DNA of 64,000 nucleotides, taken from the NCBI GenBank assembly GCA_012932295.1, contig JAAONU010000018.1:6380206-6444205 (forward strand), read 5' to 3'. The notes under the pieces are model-generated. The model worked only from the letters and a program-made list of their open reading frames with translations. It did not search any database and was not told where the DNA came from. Made by a program: the position numbers and the translations under genes. Shown in pieces: positions 32,893 to 44,886 of this stretch. Positions within the stretch are counted from its first letter, which is position 1. Each line of letters starts with the position of its first letter. The DNA comes from Cyclina sinensis. Its lineage: Eukaryota; Mollusca; Bivalvia; Venerida; Veneridae.

Positions 32893-35870
32893 TTAGCTTG
32901 ACTTTTTTTGAAAAAAAAATTGAGTTATTGTCATAGTTATGGTGTCGTTGCCGTTGCCGGTGCCGTTCCCGTTCCCGTTCCCATCCGAAAACTTTAACAT
33001 TGATCATAATTTCTTTATTCCTCGATGGATTATCTTCATTTTGGACTCAACAACCCTTTGGACAAGACCTTCAAGATGACCAGACTAAACTTGACCTTGA
33101 CTCCTAAATGACCTTCACCTTCAAGGTCAAAAAATTGAATTTTGCTAAAATTGGCCGTAACTTTATTATAAGAAGGTGGATTCTCTTCTTGCTTGGACAC
33201 AAAAACCCTTTGGACAAGACCTTCAAGTAGACCAGACTAAACTTGATCTTGACTCATAAATACCTTCACCTTCAAGGTCAAAATATTGAAATTTGCTAAA
33301 ATTGTCCATAACTTTATTATTAACAGGTGGATTCTCTTCATGCTTGGGCACAACAACCCTTTGGACAAGATCTTCAAGTAGACTGGACTAAACTTAAACT
33401 CGACTCATAAATGACCTTCACCTTCAAGGTCAAATTATTGAATTTTGCTAAAATTTGCCATGGCTTAATTATTAATTGGTGGATTGTCTTCATACTTAGA
33501 CACAATAACCCTTTGGACGTGATCTTTAACTTGACCTTGACTCATAAATGACCTTCACCTTCAAGGTCAAATTATTAAATTTTACTTAAATTGTCCATAA
33601 CTTTAGTATTCATAGTTGGATTTGATTTATACTTGGACAAAACAACACTTATGACAAAACCGAGATGTTGAATAACTCAGATATGATGATGACCTTAAAA
33701 TGACCTTGACCGTCAAGGTCAGATGATTGAATTTTGCTTAAATTGTCATAACTTTCTCATTTATCTATAGATTTGATTCATATTTGGACTAAACATCACT
33801 TAGGACAAATCTGACATTATGATTATTTCAAGTTTGACCTTGACCTTTAAATGACCTTGACAGTCAAGGTCAAATCATTGAATTTTGTTAAAACTGGCCA
33901 TAATTTTGTAATTTATGGTTGGATTTGAATCAGACTTCAACAAAACAACACTTATGACAAAGCCGACTAGAGAAATTATTCAAGTTTGACCTTAACCTTA
34001 AAATTACCATGACCAGCAAGGTCAAATAATTAAATTTTGCTTTAATTGTCATAACTTTGTTGTTAATGGATGGTTTTGATTCATTCTTGGACAAAACAAC
34101 AATTATGACAAAACCGACATATTGAATGACCCAGGTATGACCATAACCTTAAAATGACCTTGACCGTCAAGGTCAGATGATTGAATTTTTTTCTTAAATT
34201 GTCTTACCTTTTTCATTTATTTATGGATTTGATTCATACTTGGACAAAACAAAACTTATGACAAATCCAACATTTTGATTCTTTCAGATATGACCTTGAC
34301 CCATAAATGACCTTCACCTTCAAGGTCAAATTATTAAATTTTGCTAAAATTGTCTATAACTTTAGTATTTATGGTTGAATTTGATTTATACTTGGACAAA
34401 ACAACACTTATGACAAAACCGAGATGTTGAATAACTCAGATATGATGATGACCTTAAAATGACCTTGACCGTCAAGGTCAGATGATTGAATTTTGCTTAA
34501 ATTGTCATAACTTTCTCATTTATCTATAGATTTGATTCATATTTGGACTAAACAACACTTAGGACAAATCTGACATTATGATTATTTCAAGTTTGACCTT
34601 GACCTTTAAATGACCTTGACAGTCAAGGTCAAATTATTGAATTTTGCTACAGTTTGCCATAACTTTGTCATTTATTGTTGGAATCGATTCATTCTTTGAC
34701 AAAACAACACTTCTGACAAAACTGACATGTTGAATACTTTCAAGTGTGAAGGTCAGATGTTTGAATTTTGCTTAATTTGTCATAACTTTGTCGTTTATTG
34801 ATGGATTTGAATTATACTTAGACTGAACAATACTTTTGACAAATCCGACATTTTGATTCAAGTTTGACCTTGACCTAAAAAATGACCTTGGCTAGCAAGA
34901 TAAAATTATTGAATTTTGCTAAGATTGGTCATAGCTGTGTAATTTATGGTTACACTTGATTCATACTTTACCCTAAAATGACCTTGACAGTCTAGGTCCC
35001 ATTATTGTATTTTGCTTAAATTGTCATAACTGTTGTTTATTTATGGAATTGATTTATACTTTGATAAAACAACAAAACGAACATTTTGATTTATTATAAG
35101 TATGACTTTGACATTTAGATGACCTTGACATTTAAGGTCAAGTTATTGAATTTTGCTTAAAATAGCCAAATTTTTGTTATTTATGGTTTGATTTGATTTA
35201 TACTGGGACAAAACAGCACTTATGACAAAACTGACACATTGAATCATTCACCTGAGACCTTGACCTTCAAATGACCCTGACCATCAATGTCAAATTATTG
35301 AATTTTGCTAATATTGGCCATAACATCATTTTAAGTTCTTTTTATTAATACCTGGACAAAACAATGCTCATGACAAAACCTACATGTTAAATTATTCAAG
35401 TATGACCTCAACCTTTAAATGACCTTTACAGTCAAGTTCGAATTATTGCATTTTGCTAAAATAGCCAAACTTTTGTTATTTATGGACGGATTTGATCATA
35501 CAGGGACAAAACAACACTGAGGATAAAACAAACATGTTGAACAATTCAAGCATTACCTTGACCTTTAAATGACCTTGACATTACTTAACTTGGCTATATC
35601 TTTGTTGTTAATGGATGTAGTGTCTTCATGCTTGGACATAACTACCTTTTAGACAATACCTTCAAAGAAGGTTAAACTGAACTTGACCTTGACCTTTCAG
35701 GTCAAATTTCTGAATGTTGGTAAAATTGGCCATAACTTTGTTATGTATAATTATATTTCCGAATGATGTTTCATTTAAAATCCCTTCACCACAATGTGCT
35801 TCCTCTGATGTGTTTGCCTTTGGAAATAGGAAAAAGTCGAGCGTGGCCCCTGCTTGCGGTGGCTCTTGTT
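32893..35870 (+). mobile_element. HINE-like element, family C copy 2 (long array)
   Basis: Same start and end as copy 1: TTAGCTTGACTTTTTTT...TTGAGTTATTG, a GCCGTTGCCGGTGCCGTTCC tract, and the 3' end GAAAAAGTCGAGCGTGGCCC...GGTGGCTCTTGTT. At nearly 3 kb it holds about 18-19 monomers. Many carry the palindrome TGACCTTGAC-C-GTCAAGGTCA or spaced versions. By eye about 25 exact TGACCTTGA/TCAAGGTCA nonamers are present. Some monomer blocks are repeated as larger units (for example 33600-33880 and 34360-34640). Non-coding. Confidence 0.75.
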
Positions 35871-36026
35871 TGGATTTTGGGATAATGACTGGCTCTCCTG
35901 TTAACCAATCAGTAACAAAAAACTACAGCCTATTTATCTCAACCAGGTCTAAAAAGCCAGAAGTTTTTTCAGGTACCTGTTTACATTAATCTACTGTAAG
36001 CAAGAATAACAAGGTAATGATTGATT

Positions 36027-37797
36027 ATTATACCCCCAAAACGAAGTTTGGGGGGTATATAGGAGTCATCAGGTGGTCGGTCGGTCGGTCGGGCGGGCGG
36101 TCGGGGTGTGCCTTGTCTGGAGCATAACTTGAAACTGCAGGTTGGAATTCAGTGCAACTTCACACAATGGTCAAGCACAATGAGAGGAAGTGCAGTGTCC
36201 AAGAATCATAACTCCATCTTCACTATTTTCAGAGTTATTGCCCTTTATTGGTTTTTCTTGTCTGGAGCATAACTTAAAAAATACTGGTTAGAATTCAATG
36301 CAACTTCATACAATGGTCAAGCACAATGAGAGAAAGTGCAGTGTCCAAGAATCATAACTCCATCTTCACTATTTTCAGAGTTATTGCCCTTTGTTGGTTT
36401 TCCTTTGTATGAAGCAAAACTTGAAAACTACTGGTTGGAAAATATTGCAACTTCACACAGTAGTCAATCACAATGAGAGGAAGTGCAGTGTCCAAGAATC
36501 TTAACTCCATCTTCACTATTTTTAGAGTTATTGCCCTTTATTGGTTCTTTTTGTCTGGAGCATAATTTGAAAACTACCTGTAGGAATTCAATGCAACTAC
36601 ATACAATGGTCGAGCACAATGAGAAGAAGTGCAGTGTCCAAGAAACATAACTCTATCTTCTCTATTTTCATAGTTGTTGCCCTTAATTGGTTTTCCTTGT
36701 CCGGAGCATAACTTGAAAACTACTGGTTTGAATTCAATGCAACTACATACAATAGTCAAGCACAATGAGAGAAAGTGCAGTGTCCAAGAATCATAACTCC
36801 ATCTTCACTATTTTCAGAGTTATTGCCCTTTGTTGGTTTTCCTTTTTAGGGAGTAAAACTTTAAAACTACTGGTTTGAATTCAATGCAACATCATACAAT
36901 GGTCAAGCACAATGAGAGGAAGTGCAGTGTTCAAGAATCATAACTCCAAATATTCTATTTGCAGAGTTATTGCCCTTAATTGGTTTTCTTTATTCGGGCA
37001 TAGCTTGAAAACAACTGGTTGGAATTCATTGCAACTTCATACAATGGTCAAGCAAAATGAGAGGAAGCACAGTGTCCAAGAATCATACTCCATATTCACT
37101 ATTTGCAGAGTTATTGCCCTTTGTTGGTTTTCCTTTGTATGGAGGATAACTTGAAAACTACAGGTTGGAATTCAATGCAGCTTCATACAATGGTCAAGCA
37201 CAATGATAGGAAGTGCAGTGTTCAAGAATCATTACTCCATCTTCTCTATTTGCAGAGTTATTAGCCTTTGTTTGTTTTCCTTATTTGGAGCATAACTTGA
37301 AAACTACTGGTTGGAGTTCAATGCAACTTCATACGGTGATCAAGCACAATGAGAGAAAGTGCATTGTATAACTCCATCTTCACTGTTTGCAGAGTTATTG
37401 CCCTTCCTTGGATTTCCTTTTCCAGAAAAAAATTTGGAAACTTGTGGTTGGAATTCAATGCAACTTCATACAATAGTCAAGCACATTGAGTGGATGTGCA
37501 ATGTGCAAGAGCTATAACTCTGTCTTCACTGTTGGCACAGTTATTGCCCTTTGTTAGTTTTCTTTGTCTGGAGAATAACCTGAAAACTATTTTTTTGGAA
37601 TTCAATGCAACTTCATACAATGGTCAAGCTCAATGAGAGGAAATGCAATGTACAAGAACCACAACTATCTTTAATTGCCCACAACCATAACTCTTTTTCA
37701 ATTTTTTTACGAAGTATTCTGTTACTAAATTGATAAGTTCCTCTGTTCTGTAGCGGTGTTTTGAGGGTATTAATCACATTTAGTGATAGCTCTAGTT
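36027..37797 (+). mobile_element. HINE-like element, family E copy 1
   Basis: Starts ATTATACCCCCAAAACG with partner TTTGGGGGGTAT (a 5' hairpin), then a GGTCGGTCGGTCGGTCGGGC tract. Ten or eleven monomers of about 115-150 bp follow (GAGCATAACTTGAAAACTAC, AACTTCATACAATGGTCAAG, AGAGTTATTGCCCTTTATTGG). The end is AGGGTATTAATCACATTTAG, which closes the ATCAC...GTGAT hairpin, and CTCTAGTT. Its monomer aligns over its length with the family D monomer, so D and E share ancestry. Non-coding. Confidence 0.75.
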
Positions 37798-37899
37798 TTC
37801 ATTTCTGGATATCATAAGGAAATTTTCAGTGTGTATTTAATAGTATTCACAATTGTATATTTTTTCTGCTATTTTACTAATGAAGTAAGAATAAGTATA

Positions 37900-38470
37900 T
37901 TTCTGGAAAAAATACAAACATCTTAAGTCTTGTCTGAAAGCACTTAGCCCTGATTGGATTAATTTTGTATGTTGCATTGTTTAGTTGAACTTTACAAAGA
38001 TTAAATGCTTAAATCATGCTATTATCATCCAGTCATTATTGGTCCCACCCAGTGGGTAAGAATAGTGACATGTTTTGCATAAATATACTTTGGAAAATCT
38101 TATGAAGTCTTCTTTTCTGAAACTGCTTGGCCTAGAGCTTTCATATTTAGCATGTTGGACTGTGTTGTGGATCTTGACAACAATTACATAAGTAATGCAT
38201 CTGAGGATATTATTGGTTAACTAGCTCCAACAGCGGGGATGGGTCAGATACTTTGCATTGAGACATAGGAAAATGCATAAGAAAGGTTATTGTCTGAAAT
38301 CACAGTGCCTAAACCTTTTGTGTTTTGCATATTGTATTGTGTAAAGTTCCCTAAAATTAAACATCTTGGGATCAGTATTGGACCTGCCTCAGGGGTTAAT
38401 GTTTTATATTGGGGTAAAAGTCTTTTGGTCTTAAACCACAAGGTCTTAAGAGCTTTCAAATTTTGTTAAA
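37900..38470 (+). repeat. degenerate family B monomers
   Basis: Three or four decayed units resembling the family B copy 2 monomer (AAGTCTTCTTTTCTGAAACT, GGCCTAGAGCTTTCATATTT, GTTGGACTGTGTTGTGGATC). No termini remain. They are in plus orientation. Confidence 0.4.
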
Positions 38471-38489
38471 ATCATGCCTACTGGATCAT

Positions 38490-39010
38490 TGTTGAAGGAA
38501 ATTGAAACTGTTTGGCAGAATTGCTCACCATAATGAGATGATGTAAAGAGTGCAGGCTTCTGCTGGCTGGGATGAAGGTCAAAGTTGCAGTTAGAGGCTG
38601 CATGTCATACTGATGTATTGTATGAATATTTTGTGTCCCAACTGTATCTCTTGAACTACTTAAAGGAAATTGAAACTGTTTGGCAGGAATGTTCACCATA
38701 AAAAGATGATGTGCAGAGAGCACTGGTTTCAGCTGGCTTGGATCAAGGTCAAGGTCACATTTACAGGCCACATGTTCTATGCTGTATTGAAGGAAATTAA
38801 AAGTATTTGAAATTTTGTGTCCACTCTAGATCCCTCCAGCAGCTGGAAGGAAATTGAAACTATTTGTATGAAAATTTTAATACACTGAGTTGATGTGCAG
38901 GGCACATGTTTTGGCCAACTCAGGTCATGGTCAAGGGCACAGAGGCCACTTGTCATACAAATATAATCTTTAAGTATCTCTAAGTGTCTGCTCTGTATCT
39001 CTTGCACTGC
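38490..39010. repeat. tandem repeat of about 170 bp, three units
   Basis: Three diverged units, each starting with GGAAATTGAAACTGTTTGGC and containing ACCATAA-AGATGATGTGCAG, GTCAAGGTCA-like and ACAGGCCACATG segments. It resembles the core of a HINE-like element but shows no subterminal repeats or hairpin end. Confidence 0.6.
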
Positions 39011-39126
39011 TTAAGGTTAAACATGACTAAAATACTCAAGAAACAATAAACATTTTGAAATTATTTACAGACATTGTTATAATAATGTTCTTAAAGAAGA
39101 GCATTGCCACACCTGTTTGTCCACAG

Positions 39127-39224
39127 GTCACATATTTCCACATCTCAGCAGAAATCTTGTTTCTTTATGGAATGAGAAATGCGGGAATGTCACCCTTTGT
39201 TTTGCATGTCGTAGTTGTATGGCT
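39127..39224 (+). CDS. candidate exon 2 of the unrecognised plus-strand gene
   Basis: A 98-bp segment between GTTTGTCCACAG and GGCT|GTAAGT. Read with two bases completing a codon from the exon at 27865, it gives (S)HIFPHLSRNLVSLWNEKCG then NVTLCFACRSCMA without stops and ends in phase 0. A second frame is also open, but the phase from the preceding exon selects this one. The cysteine cluster (CxxCxxC-like) is notable but no family is recognised. Confidence 0.5.
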
Positions 39225-39936
39225 GTAAGTTTGTGTATCTTATCCTTGAAGAAGTACCAAATTCTAGTTTGGTAATCATGACCAAGATTTAAAAATGTTT
39301 CCTGGAAACTAGCTACACCTTTGTGAAATTTTAAAGCAGCCCAGTTTGCCCTCTTACAAGATTTGACCTCTCTGGTAGACAGTTTTATTCAGTCTCTTTA
39401 TATGCTCTTTTCACGGGCATAGACTGATTATCATACACATATTCTGTTGTTTTAAACATGAGTATGCATATAAGTAAAGATACACTTAAGTCTTCATAGT
39501 CAAACATATTTATGTTTGTGAGGTTTTAGAATATATACTACTTTATTAACAGAATAATTATACAACTTCTTTGTCACTTTTCATGTCTGAGGTTACTACA
39601 GATTTAGTCTTTAATTTAGAAAGAGTAAAATTAGCTTTCAAACGTTTGTGACTTTTGCTTTTTTAATTGCTTTGGTAAAGTCCTTTATTCATATCTTGGA
39701 TCCAATATATTCTGAAATTTGCATTAAGACATGTAATTGCTGTTCATTGTTTTGACTTGATGTCTTTTGGGGTCTGTAAACCTGAACATTCAGTAGTAGT
39801 CACTGAATGAACTACAGTGCAGTCAGCAACCAAGTCATATTAGTAACACCTTAATCTTGGATACACTAGAACCTCTTCAATATTTGCATTGCTGTAACTT
39901 CCCTCTACAAGGTGTTTCTGAAACTAAGATCTCAAA

Positions 39937-40168
39937 TCCTGTCTGTCTGGCTCGATCATATTTGTCTGTCTGGCTCGATCATATTTCTGTCTGTCTGTAT
40001 CAATCATATCCTGTCTGACTGGCTTGATCATGTGCAGTCTGACTGGCTTGACCATATCCTGTCTGTCTGGCTCAATCAAATCTTGTCTGTCTGGCTCAGT
40101 CATATCCTGTCTGTACTGCTCAATCATATCCTATCTGTCTGGCTTGATCATATCTTGTCTGTTTGGCC
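39937..40168. repeat. 24-bp minisatellite
   Basis: About ten copies of a 24-bp unit (CTGTCTGTCTGGCTCGATCA and variants). Because 24 is a multiple of three, it leaves open frames on both strands repeating LSVWLDHI or RQDMIEPD. These are by-products, not genes. Confidence 0.9.
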
Positions 40169-42270
40169 GATGTTGCACAAAGTGACTGGCAAAGTAAATT
40201 ATGCCTAACAAAATTTTTAATGTATTTGGAAACGGATTCTGAAGTTTGTTTTCCTAGATGAACACTTTCATGTTTTGAAGAATTTCACTCTCCTAAAAGT
40301 CTTTGAGGTCAGATGTTTAATGTTTTTCAACAGTTTCCCATGTCATAACCTTGTTCAGTTAAATCTAGTTCCCATCTTTTTGCTTATGTCCAGTCCCTTG
40401 CACCTGACTGCTCAATATTCCTTGCATAATAATACTGTACCATCGTGAATTTGTTTGTTTTTGAGAGGACAGTAACAATTGAGTCTTTCTTCAGTAACAC
40501 ATACCCAATTTTCAATGTCAACTCTTGACATCTTTATTTTACTTTGTTCTTTAAAATCCTGTGTAGATACATGGATTCAGCTTGTTGTTCATATACACTT
40601 CATGGAGTAGTGTATATAGTTAATGCTCCGAGAATTAAGTCCTATTTGAGTTATGGCACAAGATGTTTGAATTCTATTCAGCAGTTCTTTTTTGGCCAAG
40701 TATTGTGTAATTTTTTCAGAAGATTTCACACAGCTTATTTTGGACTTTTATGAGTTCGTCCACAGGTTTTTCCTTCATTGAAGTTAACTGCTGAGCAAAC
40801 ATTCTTTTAACTCAGAAGAATGAGAAAAGTTGTGGTAAATATCTGTAAAAGCTTAAACATGGTAACAGTTTATGAACAGTCACAGTCAGAAATGATGAGA
40901 CAAAAGTAACACTTGTAGTGAAAGATGCTCCTCATTCTGTGTGTCAAGTTGTCATGCTATTTGTCTATGCATGAAAAAGTTATGACCTTAAGAAATACAA
41001 ATATCCAAGCATATCTTTTACCTTTATCCAAAAGACCTTGGTTGAGGAAATATTTGACAGTGCCTTAAGAAAACAGCTTTACCTACCCTGTCTGAAAATG
41101 AAATTCCGACAAGAAAATGATTCTGTGCATCGAAATTACTTGGATTTATGTTCTCATTTACAGACTGAAGGAAACCATTACTATACTCCTGTCTGTGTTT
41201 TTTAGGAGGGATACAAGTAAAGTTGTTCTATATAGATGACTGCTGTTTGCACCTTGAAGTTAAAACTTTAACTGTCTTGAACATGGTCAAGAAATTGGTG
41301 GTGTCATGAAGGTCAGTTTTTCAACTCCCCTGTGTCTGCTTTGATTGTTACTCCTCAAGCCTTGTTTCCACAAAGATGCAATCACTCTTGGGCTGCATGT
41401 TTTACATATTATGTATATGTGACATTTAAAAGTCTTTGAAATTAAGTTGCATTGAATATTGTTGAATGTCAAAAAACTGACAGTCAGCACAGAGTAGGAT
41501 TAAAATTCTTAGTGCAAACCATGCCGTTTTTGATTGATATACGGTAAGTGATATTGCAGACGGTAAGAATTCAGAAGGTTAAAGGCAAACATGTAAGGCT
41601 GTTAGCGATGTGATTATGGCTTGGTTATACAATTATAACTGTAAATCACACATAACAGAATCATTTAAAGTATGCCACATAGATGTTAGAGTAAAACATA
41701 AATTATATGTGTGCCAGTTCAAAATTGGGATGATAAAACACTTTCAGAAAATATATACAAAAATGTTGAAATATGTTGCTCTAAGAGCAAAAAGAATGAG
41801 TAGAGTTGGTTCACACTTTGTTGAATTTTATTGTTAATACAATAAATATAAATGATTAAAATAAATTTGAAAGCAATTCTGCTTTAGATCACTTGTGTCA
41901 AGGATCTGTAGTTTTTGTGTAAAGACAGTGAACAAGAGTTCTACATTTCATATTGTTAAACAAGTTCTGTTTTGTTCCATACAAATGATTGGCAAAGTCC
42001 TTATCACAGAACATTACACAGCTTTTCTCAATAATGTCAAACAGATCTATTTTGTTTTTACTTTGATGCTAGGGAACAATACCTGTTGACATTTATATAA
42101 GTTTACTGAAAAAAAAGTGAACACTTAAAGGTTCTGTTTCCTTAATTCAGTGTCAGTGTGAAACTGTTTAAGATAAAAGTTGTGCTAAACATGTGATAGA
42201 TCTGTTGTTGGCTGTGAAGATAGTGGACAAGATCCTTGGCACCTGTTAGTTTCAGTTTGAATACACACCA
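40169..42270. other. intronic stretch, no recognised gene
   Basis: AT-rich. The open frame at 40544-40753 looks somewhat protein-like after a possible GTGTAG acceptor but has no good donor or domain. Nothing else supported. Confidence 0.35.
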
Positions 42271-42540
42271 CTGCCCATTTAGGGGCATCTACTTTTAACT
42301 GCCCTTTTCAGGGCATTGACTTCCAGCTGCTCTTTTCAGGGCATCATTTTTAACTGCCCTTTTCAGGGCATCATTTCTTAACTGCCCTTTTCAGGGCATC
42401 ATCATTCAACTGCATTTTCCAGGGCATTGACTTCCAGCTGCCCTTTTCAGGGCATCAGCACTTAACTGCCCTTTTCAGGGCATCATCATTCAACTGCATT
42501 TTCCAGGGCATTGACTTCCAGCTGCCCTTTTCAGGGCTTC
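42271..42540. repeat. 27-30-bp hairpin minisatellite, ten units
   Basis: Ten units each containing TGCCCT-TTTC-AGGGCA (or TGCATTTTCCAGGGCA), a six-base stem with a four-base loop, separated by ATCATTCTTAAC-type spacers. Units 5-7 and 8-10 repeat as a block. It resembles the hairpin core of the 68-bp satellite (GCCCTGCT...AGCAGGGC) in arm sequence but differs in spacer and period. Confidence 0.85.
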
Positions 42541-44886
42541 AATCTTTTGTGGGTCACCACAAAAAAAATATGCTTCTCAAAATTGTATCCTGTGTCTGCC
42601 TCTAGTATAAAAAAAACACAAAAAATGAGAACTCTTTGACTTAGCAAAAATTACCTAAGCTTGTGTAATGTGTTAAGCACTTTTCTGAGAAATTTCTTCA
42701 GGCTTTAATGCAGCTTTACACAAAAATATGGCTTATTTGGACAATAAAGGAAGCAGGTATTTTGTTCTCTCTGAAATGTTGGACAAAACTGTGTTTTATT
42801 TTTATGCCATGACATCTTAGAATTCTTGTTCACTGTCTTACAGTATTTGACAATATCTTTTGAACTGATTGTAACATTTCCAAATTGTCCTTGTTTAACT
42901 ATTATTTTTTCTTTAATGAACATTTCTTGTCCGTAAGAAAGATTTGTTTTGGTAAAGTGTCACTATGTTGTTTTTTGTTTGTTTGTTTGCTCTTTTTTGG
43001 ATAGATAATTCAGTTTTTGGCTTGAAGAAATTGTGCACACGCACATTTGCGATTCATGTCATACAAAAAGTATTTTTCATCTGTTTCTGCTTGATTGTCT
43101 TTGTGGCATGTTATTAAGTGTTACAGTAAATAAAGGTGACCTTGCAGGCATATTTTGCCCTGACAAGATAACTGCAATGGCAGTGATGATGCTGTTGTAT
43201 GCAAAGCTGTGAACTTTTGGTCGATTAAAATGTCAAGAAAATTGACAAAAACTTAATATATATACATATAGTTTATTCAAACATACATGAGCTATAACAT
43301 GGTTATTACATAAATAAAACTACATAAATAGAAACACAAACTTAATTTCACATTCTTAAATTTTTGTCACAAATGCATTATGTAATAGAGCATTGTAAGG
43401 GCCAATATTCTGGTTGTAAAAGTCTGAAAATAAGAGTTATTCATGTGTCTGATAATATTTACAGAAAAGTAGAAATGAATGCAATTAATTCATGGTGAAA
43501 GAATCATATTCCTTTCTTTGGAAAAGTTTTGGTAATTTTCAGACAATTGGTAATACCCAATAATCCCAAAAATACAAGGGGTCACAACTCAGACCTTGTT
43601 GAAACAACTGTTGAAACTAATAGTGATGAACAGAGGATAACAGGAAACTGTCCAAATATACTTTTTTGCAAAATCTTTTAAGACAAAATACAACAGAGGT
43701 CATATACAAACTGACTTATATTACAAGACCTCTATGTAAATAAAAACCAGTTTTTGCATCTTAAAAATAGTTGTTAATTCTAGGTGCTTTGAATTTCCCT
43801 AGCTGTGTTTGAAGAAAAACTACTAGAATTACTATCAACCAGAATTGAAATAATTTCAGTGATATACGTACCTTCCTTTTATAACTTAATTAAAGAAAAA
43901 CAGATTATTGTTTCATTTCAAGTGGATATGGATGTGTATATTGTCATTATGATACTTCTGATTATTCAGCTCTTATTATTAATACAGACTTTGTGTCATC
44001 AGAAATTTACAGAAACATGGAATCTTTATGGGCTTTATATCCTTATATAAAAGGGGCTGGTTACAAAATTCTTCCCAATAGAAAATGAGAAAGTGGTCCC
44101 AATTTGGCAGCAAAAATTTCCAAAAATATGACATTTATCTTCCCAGTTACTAGAAACTTTAATTTTGATGATGAAAATCTCAAGTACTAGCCACTTAGAA
44201 GTCCTGTTCTCCCAATTTCACATGATGGAATATTATTCATATTAAGGCTTCCCAGTTCCTGTATTTAAAACCTGGTCTTTATATTTTTAGTTGTGTGTTT
44301 CATAAATTATTTCAGGATTTTGCTGAAAATAGGGCGTTTTCGATCTGGCTCCTTTTGACCCAAATTTCGTGCAAGTTAACTTTTGATTCATCTTACATTT
44401 TCCTGAAAACTGATTTTTGCCTAGAGTTCATTTCTGCAATTTTCTTGCCCTTAAATACATTTGATTGTGTATGAATTAGTCTCAGAATTCACCTTTCAAC
44501 TCTTGAATTTCGTCTTACCTCAAGGTGAATGAGTCAGTGGCTTATGGTCCATTAAAATCTGATATCTGATATTATACAGTTATGCTCTACAAGTCTAGAA
44601 TAATAGCCTAGAGTTCACACATTTGTCAATGATTCTTTCAATGTCCTGAAACTAGATTCGTTCTTTTCTCCCCATTCAAAACAAGCAACTTTTCTGAAAA
44701 GTTGTTGCAATGGTTCAAATATTGTAGAATAATTGTGAATAAATCTTACACTGGAGTTAAAAAGGCTGAGAAAACTTCATGTTTCTTTTCATTCATCAGA
44801 CTTGGAGCATTTTGAACTGTTTTGACAATTCATGTCCCATGAATGTAATCTGTCTATTCCAAATTGTTATTTTACATGACCAGTTT
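42541..44886. other. intronic stretch, no recognised gene
   Basis: AT-rich. Around 43250-43330, a TTTATTCAAACATACATGAG segment resembles LINE 3' tails but no reverse-transcriptase sequence is attached. The open frame at 43805-44050 has no domain. Confidence 0.35.

Noticed and set aside
39912..40208. 98-residue open frame with repeated LSVWLDHI
   Set aside because: It is the translation of a 24-bp minisatellite; 24 is divisible by three, so both strands stay open. No start context or flanking coding sequence.
40544..40753. possible exon after GTGTAG
   Set aside because: Peptide looks fair, but no acceptable donor, no phase fit to both neighbours and no domain.
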